Positions 27,311 through 35,323 of a stretch of DNA of 64,000 nucleotides are shown in pieces. The translations under genes and the position numbers were made by a program. The stretch covers positions 248,001 to 312,000 of the forward strand of contig NZ_JAGGLB010000004.1 in assembly GCF_017874215.1 (NCBI RefSeq), in the 5' to 3' direction. Every line of letters begins with the position of its first letter. Within the stretch, counting starts at the first letter, position 1. This DNA is from Paenibacillus eucommiae. GTDB lineage: Bacteria; Bacillota; Bacilli; Paenibacillales; NBRC-103111. Under the pieces are notes generated by a model. It saw only the letters and a program-made list of their open reading frames with translations. It ran no database searches and was not told where the DNA came from.

Positions 27311-27430
27311 TTAATTTCCGCTCACTCCAAGCTGGTTTTTAATACTTGCTGGGACACCCGCCACCATAATATGACTGGGAATGGTATTCCCCCTATATGT
27401 ATGCCTCGACCTTTCCATGTCCTCCGGCAT
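27311..27430 (-). pseudogene. Remnant of an EpsM/PglD-like acetyltransferase
   Basis: On the minus strand one frame reads RLVDAGGHGKVEAYI and stops (about 27385-27435). It resembles the N-terminal nucleotide motif GAGGHGKV of PglD-type sugar O/N-acetyltransferases. A second frame reads IPSHIMVAGVPASIKNQLG and on to a stop at 27311, the left-handed-helix C-terminal end of the same family. The middle, about 180 codons, is missing. The order transferase-acetyltransferase-aminotransferase is that of epsL-epsM-epsN. Confidence 0.7.
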
Positions 27431-27448
27431 CAACAAGCCGCCTCAACG

Positions 27449-28078
27449 TTACCCATCAACCATTTTAGTATTTTCCTTCCCTACAAAAAAAGGCATAGTC
27501 TCACTGTTAGAGCTATTAACCCCTTTTCTAAATAAAACAGATTTAATTGTTATAGCTACTATTTTAACGTCGAGTGAAAAGGAACAATGATCCACATACC
27601 AAACATCCAGTTTAAACTTTTCTTCCCATGATATTGCATTTCGGCCATTCACCTGCGCCCACCCGGAAATTCCAGGGGTTACATGATGGCGGCGCATTTG
27701 TTCTGGGCTATAATGAGCAAGGTATTCTACCAGCAAAGGTCTTGGTCCAATAAAACTCATTTCCCCACGGACAACGTTGAATAACTGTGGTAACTCATCA
27801 AGGCTTGTTTTACGAATAAACGCGCCGACACGAGTGATTCGATTCATATCTGGCAGTGGTTTCCCATCTGCTCCTACTTCTGCCCGCATCGATCTAAATT
27901 TATAAACTTTAAAGATTTTACCTTGTTTTCCAGGGCGGCTTTGTTTAAACAGCGCATCGCCTTTGGACTCTAGCTTAATCGCAATGGCAACACAAAGCAT
28001 GACGGGAGACGATAGGATCAGAAGAACGATAGCAAATACTACATCTAAAAATCTCTTAACCAGCATATAGATTTTCAC
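27449..28078 (-). CDS. Initiating phosphoglycosyltransferase (PglC/EpsL type)
   Basis: Monotopic membrane enzyme that moves a sugar-1-phosphate from a UDP-sugar to undecaprenyl phosphate, the first membrane step of the polymer. One N-terminal hydrophobic hairpin ([20 protein letters not shown]), then KVYKFRSMR, the catalytic Asp-Glu pair in [23 protein letters not shown] and [13 protein letters not shown]. Length (209) is that of PglC/EpsL, without the extra N-terminal domain of WbaP. Start GTG 28078 has AAAGGTG nine bases before it; GTG 28090 overlaps that site. The last 25 residues are not conserved. It has its own promoter. Confidence 0.92.
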   Translation of the reverse strand: MKIYMLVKRFLDVVFAIVLLILSSPVMLCVAIAIKLESKGDALFKQSRPGKQGKIFKVYKFRSMRAEVGADGKPLPDMNRITRVGAFIRKTSLDELPQLFNVVRGEMSFIGPRPLLVEYLAHYSPEQMRRHHVTPGISGWAQVNGRNAISWEEKFKLDVWYVDHCSFSLDVKIVAITIKSVLFRKGVNSSNSETMPFFVGKENTKMVDG

Positions 28079-28119
28079 TATATAGAACACCTTTCGAAAA
28101 AAACTCAGTATTTTTATAT

Positions 28120-28148
28120 ATTATAAGATAATCTTAGTTATTTCTAAA
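28120..28148 (-). promoter_or_regulatory. Internal promoter before the phosphoglycosyltransferase gene
   Basis: On the minus strand TTTAGA and TATAAT are 17 bases apart, 42 bases before the GTG. The remaining gap (28149-28412) to the upstream aminotransferase is AT-rich with no other feature that I can support. Confidence 0.55.
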
Positions 28149-28412
28149 GAAGCAAATGGGTCTTAAATCACATAGATATACACTATACTTATATCATAAA
28201 AATGGATGTCATTCAATAAAATTCGCGATTATTCAGCATTTTAGAACAATTATTTCCAAGGTTATACATAGAAATCGTGACACATTCAGACAATAGTTTC
28301 ACCGCAAAACAACAAACAATAATTTGAATAATTGAAAATTTTTACGAAACTGATTTTCGATTCCTTTAAGAGCACTAATCGTATTGGATATCGTCGTTCA
28401 CATATAAAATTT

Positions 28413-29633
28413 TCATATGATTGCGCGTTCCTTTACAACTTCCTTTACTCTTTCCCTTCTCAAGCTTTTGTGAAAATTGTTGAGGCATCTCATCACGATA
28501 TCAATTTCGTACTCCGTTAAATTACTACTGCAGGGAATATTGATCAGATTTTTTTCATACCACTCTGCCTTCTCAATTCGATATCCTTGGCTCTCCAAGT
28601 AAGGCTTCTGCTTATGGATCAATCCCCAGAGTGGTCTGGTCTGAATGTTAGCTTCATGGAGCTTAGTCAACAACTCATCTCTATCCAGGCCGTAGCCTTC
28701 CCGATCTACAATCACAGAATAAAACCAATGGTTTGCTCTGGTATCCGCTTTAAATGGCAATAACTCCAGTCCTTCTATGCCTGCAATAGCTTCTTTATAC
28801 AACTGATAATTTCTCATCTTTGTTTCTATAAAACCCTCAAGCCTGTCGATCTGATCTGTCCCAAAAGCAGCCTGTATATTCGTCATCCGATTGTTATATC
28901 CTATTACATCATGGAAGAAATATAACGGATCTGTTTTAGCAGAAAAAAATACAATTTCATTCAGCAGCATATCGCTGCTCGATACGATCATGCCACCGCC
29001 ACCAGTTGTAATAATTTTGTTCGCGTTAAACGAATACACCCCAATATCTCCAATAGTGCCGCAATATTTACCTGCATATTTGCCTTCGAGATAAAAAGAT
29101 CCAAGCGCCTCTGTCGCATCCTCAATAAGCTTAAGATTGTATTTTTCTTTAATCGCCATGAGTCTTTGCATGTTGATCGGATTGCCGAATACATGAACAG
29201 CGATAATGGCTTTGATAAATCTATTCGTCTTTCTGTTGATGACTTGTCCATCTATGTAGTTGCACTCATGCTGTAAAAACTGCTCAAGCTTATCCAAATC
29301 CATATTCAATGTATCATCACAATCCATAAATACAGGCTCTGCGCCCACATACTTAACGGGATTAACAGCCGCAATAAAGGTTAGTGTAGGCACAATCACT
29401 TCATCTCCATGTTCAACTCCCAGCACTCTCAGTGCCAGATGCAGCCCTGCTGTTCCTGTTTGGCAGGAGATAGCCCTATCCACACCCAAGTAGGCGGCTA
29501 TTTTGCTTTCGAAGTCCTGAATAAAGCGTTCTCCAGTAGATACCCAGCCTGTTTCTATCGTTTCCCTTACATTATCCAGAATATCAATGGAGAGATTCGG
29601 AACCGAAAGTGGAATTATTATTGGATTGTACAT
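28413..29633 (-). CDS. LegC/EpsN-type PLP aminotransferase, first copy
   Basis: 406 residues. It has the same domain order and PLP lysine motif (YSFNANKIITTGGGG) as the copy at 26137, and almost the same sequence from IPLSVPNLS to the C-terminal IPCSSNL. The C-terminus differs, ending in a basic tail (KSLRRERVKEVVKERAII), as if the frame runs on after a fusion or loss of the normal stop. GGAGTG lies seven bases before ATG 29633. The DNA has higher GC than the second copy. Both could be active; one may be redundant or have shifted sugar specificity. Confidence 0.92.
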   Translation of the reverse strand: MYNPIIIPLSVPNLSIDILDNVRETIETGWVSTGERFIQDFESKIAAYLGVDRAISCQTGTAGLHLALRVLGVEHGDEVIVPTLTFIAAVNPVKYVGAEPVFMDCDDTLNMDLDKLEQFLQHECNYIDGQVINRKTNRFIKAIIAVHVFGNPINMQRLMAIKEKYNLKLIEDATEALGSFYLEGKYAGKYCGTIGDIGVYSFNANKIITTGGGGMIVSSSDMLLNEIVFFSAKTDPLYFFHDVIGYNNRMTNIQAAFGTDQIDRLEGFIETKMRNYQLYKEAIAGIEGLELLPFKADTRANHWFYSVIVDREGYGLDRDELLTKLHEANIQTRPLWGLIHKQKPYLESQGYRIEKAEWYEKNLINIPCSSNLTEYEIDIVMRCLNNFHKSLRRERVKEVVKERAII

Positions 29634-29639
29634 TCTTAG

Positions 29640-29826
29640 TCACTCCAAGCTGCTTTTTTATAGTTGATGTGATAAACTGTCTACTTTCCAATCGGGATAG
29701 GCATGAGCGAAGATGAGCTAGTAGGAGTTTGAGCATTTCTCGTGAAAAAGGGCAAACTTTTTTGCCCAGCTTATCGCATTTCGGACATTCACCTGCGGCA
29801 TCCTGATATGCCAGGTATAGCTTCAC
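29640..29826 (-). pseudogene. Remnants of a phosphoglycosyltransferase and an acetyltransferase (first epsL-epsM copy)
   Basis: At about 29750-29826 the minus strand reads QVNVRNAISWAKKFA in one frame, matching [15 protein letters not shown] of the intact transferase at 27449. The DNA also matches, for example GCAGGTGAATG and CCGAAATGC. At about 29640-29665 it reads TIKKQLGVTK, matching the tail of the acetyltransferase remnant at 27311. An 80-codon frame crossing this stretch is therefore not a gene. The sequence shows that the epsL-M-N unit was duplicated in tandem. Confidence 0.75.
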
Positions 29827-29852
29827 CCTATTTAACTTAATCGCTGAATCGC

Positions 29853-31664
29853 TTACGAAGCCGATCTGTGCAGCGGCACCAGCTTTCCAATAACGTCCCT
29901 TATCCCGCCGCCGCCCTCGGCCAATACCTTCTCCAAACGCTTGAACTCGAGTTCTAATTCGCTACGATCAATATTCACCGGCTTCCCTATATAAATTCTT
30001 TCATGCTGCGTCGCGTTGCTCACCTCTTCATCGCTCAGCAATTCTTCGAACAGCTTCTCTCCCTCCCTTATACCGGAAAATTCAATCGCTATTTCACTAT
30101 ACGGCTCGTAGCCAGATAAACGAATCAGATCTTCGGCCAAATCCAGAATCTTCACCGGTGCCCCCATATCGAGGACGAAGATTTCCCCGCCTTTTGCGAA
30201 CGAACCAGCCTGGATAACCAGCTGCACCGCTTCTGGTATCGTCATGAAAAATCTGACCATCTCCGGGTGGGTAACGGTTACCGGTCCGCCAATCGAGATT
30301 TGCTCCTTAAACCTTGGGATCACACTGCCCCGGCTGCCCAGCACATTTCCGAATCTGACGGCAACAAACTTCGTCGCACTGCAGGCATCCAGACTCTGCA
30401 CATACATTTCAGCAATTCGTTTGGTCGCCCCCATCACACTGGTGGGATTGACCGCTTTATCCGAAGAGATCATCACGAACTTCTCAGCCCCATATTTATC
30501 TGCGCAGTCCGCCACATTTTTCGTACCAAACACATTGTTCTTAACAGCCTCGGCTGGATTTCTTTCCATTAACGGCACATGCTTGTGAGCGGCGGCGTGA
30601 AAAATAACCTGCGGCTTGTATTTACGGAAAATATCGTTAATTCGTGGACGATCCTGGATATCCGCAATAATCGTCTCCATATTGAGACTCGGATCCAGCC
30701 GCCTCAGCTCCATCTCGATATTATAAATGCTGTTTTCCCCGTGCCCCAAAAGCAGCAATTTCTCCGGTTTAAAGGAAGCAATCTGCCTGCATAATTCGGA
30801 GCCAATGGAACCGCCAGCACCAGTTATAAGCAGCACCTTGTCCGACACGTAATTAGCGATACCTTCTAAATCTATTACGACAGGATCTCTTCCAAGCAAA
30901 TCCTCGACACTAACATCCCTAATCGCTCTAACCGATACTCGCCCATGAATGTAATCATTCAGTGCGGGTATAATTTTCACTTTCACACCTGTTCCCTTGC
31001 AGATCGTAATCATTTCTGCAATTTCATGCTGGGGAGCTGAGGGAATCGCAATAATAATGTCATCGACCGCATACTTGCTAACAATAGCCTCAATTTGCGA
31101 TCGATCTCCAAGCACAGGCAGCCCATACACATGCATACCCTGCTTCTTGGGATCATCATCCACGAAGCCAATGACCTTTTGATCGGAAAATTCAGGCCCG
31201 AGCATTTCCTTCGTAATAAGAGCCCCGCAATCTCCTGCACCTATCATTAGTATTTTTCTTCTGGTGTCCTCCGCCTTACTGCTCGGCTTCACCCTTAGCA
31301 AGCGCCAAATAAACCTGCTGCCTCCCATAAGCAGCAGCATCGTTTCCAGAGTAGTGACCGCTGTCAGAAACGGCATCCACGTTCCCATCACAATGGCTGC
31401 AATTCCATAGGATGCGATGCCTCCAAGTGTAACTGCTTTGAATATCGCTACTAATTCACCAACACTGGCATACTGCCATATTCGGTTATACATCCGGAAG
31501 TAGAGCAGGCTTCCACCGCAGAAGATGCTAAATATCAAGCCATACTGCAGTACCTCGCTCCAACCAGGCCCATCAGAATGAAAAAAGTAAGAACCGCCGA
31601 CACTAAGCCAAATAATAAAGAGATCAATGAAAAACAAGAACAGCACTCTTCTTTTAATAACCAT
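29853..31664 (-). CDS. epsC: UDP-GlcNAc 4,6-dehydratase, membrane type (CapD/EpsC/PglF)
   Basis: 604 residues. Four membrane helices at the N-terminus (about 1-120), a first nucleotide-binding domain (ILMIGAGDCGALITKEML), then the SDR catalytic domain with LLITGAGGSIGSELCRQI, AAAHKHVPLMERNP, MISSDKAVNPTSVMGATKR (Met/Lys active-site pattern) and FGNVLGSRGSV. It makes the 4-keto-6-deoxy intermediate used by the aminotransferases. Start ATG 31664 (GGAGG upstream) is preferred over 31820, because the upstream frame runs through a 19-bp terminator hairpin. Confidence 0.92.
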   Translation of the reverse strand: MVIKRRVLFLFFIDLFIIWLSVGGSYFFHSDGPGWSEVLQYGLIFSIFCGGSLLYFRMYNRIWQYASVGELVAIFKAVTLGGIASYGIAAIVMGTWMPFLTAVTTLETMLLLMGGSRFIWRLLRVKPSSKAEDTRRKILMIGAGDCGALITKEMLGPEFSDQKVIGFVDDDPKKQGMHVYGLPVLGDRSQIEAIVSKYAVDDIIIAIPSAPQHEIAEMITICKGTGVKVKIIPALNDYIHGRVSVRAIRDVSVEDLLGRDPVVIDLEGIANYVSDKVLLITGAGGSIGSELCRQIASFKPEKLLLLGHGENSIYNIEMELRRLDPSLNMETIIADIQDRPRINDIFRKYKPQVIFHAAAHKHVPLMERNPAEAVKNNVFGTKNVADCADKYGAEKFVMISSDKAVNPTSVMGATKRIAEMYVQSLDACSATKFVAVRFGNVLGSRGSVIPRFKEQISIGGPVTVTHPEMVRFFMTIPEAVQLVIQAGSFAKGGEIFVLDMGAPVKILDLAEDLIRLSGYEPYSEIAIEFSGIREGEKLFEELLSDEEVSNATQHERIYIGKPVNIDRSELELEFKRLEKVLAEGGGGIRDVIGKLVPLHRSAS

Positions 31665-31693
31665 TCTCTCGCCTCGCCTCCAGTCATTTGTTG

Positions 31694-31743
31694 AAAAAAT
31701 ACGACGTATACCTTTCCAACCATGAAAGGCATACGTCGTATTT
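31694..31743 (-). terminator. Intrinsic terminator in the epsC leader
   Basis: Arms 31697-31716 and 31724-31743 pair over 20 positions with one mismatch (ATACGACGTAT, CCTTTC against GAAAGG, ATACGTCGTAT) and a seven-base loop. A T-run follows on the minus strand. It lies 30 bases before epsC and after wze, so it can stop the operon there unless overridden. Confidence 0.85.
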
Positions 31744-31930
31744 CTAGTGAGGTCATACATAACTGCACAGATATACACATACATAAACAAATAAAATAAG
31801 CCTGGGGCATTGAACCCCACCTCACATCACACCACCGACACTAAAATGTCTAAGGTCCATCAGACCCACAGCATGACCGAGTGCCTCCGATGATAAAGGT
31901 TCAGGAGGCATAACCTTAACTCTGCTTTAT
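31744..31930 (-). ncRNA. Structured leader with pseudoknot, candidate EAR-like antitermination RNA
   Basis: Two interleaved inverted repeats: AACCTT (31912-31917) pairs with AAGGTT (31896-31901), and GGAGGC (31904-31909) pairs with GCCTCC (31883-31888). This is the layout of an H-type pseudoknot. Short hairpins follow before the terminator at 31694. The B. subtilis EAR RNA stands in exactly this place, between epsB (the kinase) and epsC, and lets polymerase pass terminators. The match here is by position and structure, not by a sequence alignment I could run. Confidence 0.5.
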
Positions 31931-32620
31931 CTATTTTTCTCGTTCACCATAATAATAGTAGTAATCGTCATTACGGACTCTCTTCTTCTTGTTTAGCACC
32001 ACGCCCAGGATTCGTGCCTGTACATGATCCAGCATGGATTTGGCCTTTAATGCTATTTCGTTCTTGACCTTGCCGGAATCGACGACCAGGATAACGCCAT
32101 CACATTTGTTTGCCATAATCTGCGCATCCGTAATCGCAATAATTGGCGGTGTGTCGACAATAATAATATCGAAATCTGCTTTGAGCTCTTCTATTAAAGA
32201 AGTCATTCGTTTTGATGCCAGCAGTTCCGAAGGATTAGGCGGGATAGGACCAGATGTCATTACCGTCACATTGCTAATAGATGTTAGTTGCAGCGCTTCT
32301 TGTATTGTACTTTGCTTGGATAAAACGGAAGACAAGCCGTAACGGTTGGAAATCTGAAAAGCATGATGCTGTGAAGGTTTTCGCATATCTGCATCGATTA
32401 CGAGTACATTCCGGTTCGTTTGTCCATAAGTAACTGCCAGATTAGCAGCAGTCGTGCTCTTGCCTTCTGCCATACTGCAGGAAGTAATCATGATCGTATG
32501 GACCGCATTATCGTAATTGGAGAAGTCGATGTTCGTCCTTAGAATTTTATAAGCCTCCGAGATCGAAGACCTCGGATTGAGATTGGAAACAAGCGGCCAA
32601 CTACGCCTTGGCTGAGCCAT
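31931..32620 (-). CDS. wze: Bacterial tyrosine kinase of polysaccharide synthesis (Wze/CpsD/EpsB)
   Basis: 229 residues. BY-kinase motifs in order: Walker A SMAEGKSTTAANLA, Walker A' VLVIDADMRKP, Walker B IIIVDTPP, and a C-terminal tyrosine cluster NDDYYYYYGEREK that is autophosphorylated in the family. Works with the membrane adaptor Wzd to control chain length and export. Start ATG 32620 with GGGAGG upstream; the coding region overlaps the end of wzd by 20 bases. Confidence 0.94.
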   Translation of the reverse strand: MAQPRRSWPLVSNLNPRSSISEAYKILRTNIDFSNYDNAVHTIMITSCSMAEGKSTTAANLAVTYGQTNRNVLVIDADMRKPSQHHAFQISNRYGLSSVLSKQSTIQEALQLTSISNVTVMTSGPIPPNPSELLASKRMTSLIEELKADFDIIIVDTPPIIAITDAQIMANKCDGVILVVDSGKVKNEIALKAKSMLDHVQARILGVVLNKKKRVRNDDYYYYYGEREK

Positions 32621-33356
32621 CTTTAACCCTCCCTTGAAAGTCATTCACCGTCGTTATTGATTTGGTTTTAAGCAAATCTTTTTCCATAAATTTCGGTATG
32701 GAAGATAACGTAGGCATATCAAGCAGCTTCAGAATATCCTCCTCCGTTTTCAGGGTGTCATCGAGGTACTCCAACAAGAGCGCAATACCTACTCCAAGCA
32801 TTAAGGATATAAGGAAAGCTATGGCTATATTCAGCTTTGGATTGGGTGAGACCTGTGTCGGAACAACATTACGTTTAGCTTCACTCAAAATGGCAATATT
32901 ATCAATTTGCATTAAGCCTGGCGTTTCCTCCTGAAATACTTTGGATACCGCATTCACGATGTCCGCCGCTTTTTCATAGGAGACATCCACAGCCGATACA
33001 GACATCAGCTGCGTGTCATTTACAGAGCTGACGCTAACCTTGCTGATCAAATCATTGGCTGTTAGCTTTAAATCAGGATAACGCTCCGCTACTTTTCCCA
33101 TGATTCTCTCGGTTTTAATAATCTCTTTATAGGTTTTGATCAGCTGAATATTCAAATTAATTGTTCCTAAATCCAGATTATTTGTCAGCGCGTTAACATC
33201 ACGGGTTTTATTGACAATCAGCTTGGTTGAAGCCTGGTATTTAGGTGTAATTAAATAATAGGAATACAACCCTGCAGCCAGGCTGCTCACAACCACCATC
33301 GCTAAAATAAGCCACATTCTTTTTCTCAGGACAGCCCCATACTGTTTTAGCTCCAC
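32601..33356 (-). CDS. wzd: Polysaccharide co-polymerase / kinase adaptor (Wzd/CapA/EpsA)
   Basis: 251 residues with two membrane helices (MWLILAMVVVSSLAAGLYSY and IAIAFLISLMLGVGIALLLE) that flank an extracellular Wzz domain rich in VNALTN and SVSAVDVSYEKAADIVN. The short cytoplasmic tail after helix 2 activates the separate kinase Wze. Start GTG 33356 with GGAGGA six bases before it; the frame reaches back to 33401 without a site. First gene of the locus, with a promoter 80 bases upstream. Confidence 0.92.
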   Translation of the reverse strand: MELKQYGAVLRKRMWLILAMVVVSSLAAGLYSYYLITPKYQASTKLIVNKTRDVNALTNNLDLGTINLNIQLIKTYKEIIKTERIMGKVAERYPDLKLTANDLISKVSVSSVNDTQLMSVSAVDVSYEKAADIVNAVSKVFQEETPGLMQIDNIAILSEAKRNVVPTQVSPNPKLNIAIAFLISLMLGVGIALLLEYLDDTLKTEEDILKLLDMPTLSSIPKFMEKDLLKTKSITTVNDFQGRVKDGSAKA

Positions 33357-33443
33357 TCCTTCTCCTCCATAACTATTCAAATAGAATATTAGAACCGACA
33401 AAAACCAACAGGAAGTTATTCAATTCGAGTATTAATTGTTTTT

Positions 33444-33472
33444 ATAATAATTCATTTCGAATATTAATGCAA
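33444..33472 (-). promoter_or_regulatory. wzd promoter with TATTC-N5-GAATT palindrome in the spacer
   Basis: On the minus strand TTGCAT (33467-33472) and TATTAT (33444-33449) are 17 bases apart. The palindrome TATTC-GAAAT-GAATT fills 33449-33463, that is, nearly all of the spacer, so a bound protein would block or reshape the promoter. Confidence 0.65.
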
Positions 33473-33601
33473 TTAATTATTTGTAAAATTTTTCTTTAAC
33501 AGTCAGCAGATCAATAAAACAATAGAAACATTAACAATAATCATAAGAAATACCGATATTTAAAGTGTTGAATCCTAATAAGCCTGAAGGGAAGAAATGG
33601 T

Positions 33602-33769
33602 ATGCAGAAACAAACACTCCAGATCAAAAATCTGAAAGCAGAATGGCATTCTATCTGTCTTTCCTATTATGAAGTGCTGTTTGCTAGTTGTCTGGATGAT
33701 AAAACGAAGCAAAAATTGATTGATAAGATGAATTATCATCATAGCCGGAAACACAATAATCATAATTAA
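33602..33769 (+). CDS. Small basic protein of 55 residues, unknown
   Basis: Reads MQKQTLQIKNLKAEWHSICL and continues to a His/Asn-rich end (MNYHHSRKHNNHN). An AAGGG site is about ten bases before the ATG. The centre SYYEVLFASCLDDKTKQKLI looks like a real amphipathic helix. It is divergent from wzd and just upstream of its promoter. No family recognised; size and position suggest a small regulator, which is only a guess. Confidence 0.4.
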   Translation: MQKQTLQIKNLKAEWHSICLSYYEVLFASCLDDKTKQKLIDKMNYHHSRKHNNHN

Positions 33770-33810
33770 TCCCTATGCAGAGGTGGATGGGTCAGGAGGT
33801 AAGTAGTCAT

Positions 33811-34269
33811 CTAGAGCGGTTGATCCTTAATCGATACGAGTTCCTCTCCCAAGCTGTTTGCATAGATCGTATACATGGAAACCTCTTGACTTGAAAAGCT
33901 TTTTATTTTGTCTGAATATAGAACCATATGCCCTACCTTACTTGGCAAAGCACAATAAAATTGAGCACAGGAGCTTATAGTTTCATTATCATAGATCTCA
34001 TAGGCATCTTCATTCTCTTCCTCCGTATCCCATACACTCATATTCATTTTATCGTATAGGCAAATCTCACATTTTAAGTGCTTAAATTGATTTTCTATCG
34101 TTCTTGTATATTTTTTTACTATAAACGCTGCCTGAAGCGCCAAGTATTGATCTTTATTAATAACTTCTTCTCTCAAACACCACAAAAATAATTTGGATAT
34201 ATTGCTGCAATTCCCCAAGTAAGGTGTTACCTTTGCAATAAGTTTTTTAATTTCCTCCATACCATGCAT
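33811..34269 (-). CDS. Hypothetical protein, 152 residues
   Basis: A mostly helical N-terminal half (EEIKKLIAKVTPYLGNCSNI, DQYLALQAAFIVKKYTRTIE) is followed by LKCEICLYD and an acidic stretch (TEEENEDAYEIYDNE). No signal peptide or membrane helix. GGTGAG lies five bases before ATG 34269. Located between the exopolysaccharide locus and a divergent unknown operon, with a TATTC-N5-GAATA site 70 bases upstream. No family recognised. Confidence 0.65.
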   Translation of the reverse strand: MHGMEEIKKLIAKVTPYLGNCSNISKLFLWCLREEVINKDQYLALQAAFIVKKYTRTIENQFKHLKCEICLYDKMNMSVWDTEEENEDAYEIYDNETISSCAQFYCALPSKVGHMVLYSDKIKSFSSQEVSMYTIYANSLGEELVSIKDQPL

Positions 34270-34341
34270 GAAATCTCACCAATCCCTTTCCAAAGTGTAA
34301 CAGTTGAGAACTTAGCCCAAAATTTAGCATCCACTCCTATA

Positions 34342-34356
34342 TATTCGAATTGAATA
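34342..34356. promoter_or_regulatory. TATTC-N5-GAATA palindrome before the 33811 gene
   Basis: TATTC-GAATT-GAATA. On the minus strand TATAGG at 34336-34341 directly follows it and could be the -10 of the leftward gene; the -35 is poor. Confidence 0.5.
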
Positions 34357-34409
34357 CTGATTTTCAGAGGGTACTCCCATCTATTGGGAAATTATTCGCA
34401 ATTTTTTTG

Positions 34410-34438
34410 TTGTAAAATATTCGCTTTGAATATATAAT
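34410..34438 (+). promoter_or_regulatory. Promoter with TATTC-N5-GAATA palindrome in the spacer
   Basis: TTGTAA (34410-34415) and TATAAT (34433-34438), spacer 17. The palindrome TATTC-GCTTT-GAATA occupies 34418-34432 and touches the -10. It should drive the genes at 34614-35157. Between promoter and genes a 14-codon frame starting GTG 34557 with GAGGTG upstream may be a leader; nothing else is supported there. Confidence 0.7.
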
Positions 34439-34613
34439 TCCATTACGCAAGAAATTTATGACAATTGAAGCATGTATTCCCTTAAACAATGGTATTTCTT
34501 ACACTAAAGCAGTTCAGAGAACACGCATTTCTAGATCAGAAATGAGGTGAACGAAGGTGAAGTATACGATTAGCTGTCAATCAGCCTACATGATCGTATG
34601 ATCCTGCCCAACA

Positions 34614-34952
34614 ATGCAGAAAAGAACCTCGGAGATGGAAAAAGAGAGCCGTGTACGCGCCTTCTTTCAAGCTTTAAAGCTGGATGAGACACTCAATCGG
34701 ATAATTAAGACTCCTGCTTCCCTTACACTTGCAGAGCTTCTGCTGCACTCAAGTTACCCTATCTGTGAACAGCAGGCTGCCCTTGATATGGCCGATGTTA
34801 TGAATCATTTATTGAGAGGAATGGGGGATTGGCGAACGTCGGACGATGTTATGGATTTTATAATTGAAGGGGGAACAACTGAGGTATTTATTCAATCCCT
34901 CCCTATGCGGCAGAGGTCACAGGAGGGAGTTCGTGATGAAAGCTGTTTATAA
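34614..34952 (+). CDS. Hypothetical protein, 112 residues
   Basis: Helical, soluble; opens KRTSEMEKESRVRAFFQALK and has LTLAELLLHSSYPICEQQAA. No clear ribosome site precedes ATG 34614; the ATG at 34635 has GGAG directly against it. Weak initiation or coupling to a leader frame is possible. The last codons overlap the start of the next gene. No family recognised. Confidence 0.5.
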   Translation: MQKRTSEMEKESRVRAFFQALKLDETLNRIIKTPASLTLAELLLHSSYPICEQQAALDMADVMNHLLRGMGDWRTSDDVMDFIIEGGTTEVFIQSLPMRQRSQEGVRDESCL

Positions 34953-35157
34953 AGGGATACTATTAGAAGGTACACCGCAGGAAATCTTATTTTTTATTCA
35001 CTTAATGGACGGGCCTTCAGCTTCGAAGCCTCTCGCCAAACCTTTCCCGAAGTCCATACATGGTTCGGCCTCCCACGCCAAAATAAACCGTGCCAACAAT
35101 TCCATTTCACCCGTTGTTAATGTCCAAAAAGCTTTGGAAACTTATAATGGAACTTAA
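34936..35157 (+). CDS. Hypothetical protein, 73 residues, coupled to the upstream gene
   Basis: ATG 34936 (or GTG 34933) follows AGGAGGG by 5 to 8 bases and lies inside the last 17 bases of the preceding gene. The protein reads MKAVYKGILLEGTPQEILFF, then a Ser/Lys/Pro-rich tail. The N-terminal 25 residues look like a short alpha/beta motif seen in small proteins of mobile or phage-like regions, but I cannot name it. A 9-bp inverted repeat (35188-35215, TAGCTACTT / AAGTAGCTA) follows. Confidence 0.55.
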   Translation: MKAVYKGILLEGTPQEILFFIHLMDGPSASKPLAKPFPKSIHGSASHAKINRANNSISPVVNVQKALETYNGT

Positions 35158-35323
35158 AGCAGTTAAAAAAACTACATATTGTATGAATAGCTACTTAAAA
35201 GATTGTAAGTAGCTAACTGGCTGCAGCCAGGCTGGATTTTAACTAAGATTTATACGGACACAGAAGCCCTTATTTCGCTCGTTAGCCCCTGTTTTAGCCC
35301 CATTTGGGGCAAATAGGGGCCGT

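Noticed and set aside
29584..29826. 80-codon ORF before aminotransferase 1 with a CPKC motif
   Set aside because: The DNA matches the phosphoglycosyltransferase gene in another frame and the acetyltransferase tail, so the frame is an accident of the remnants.
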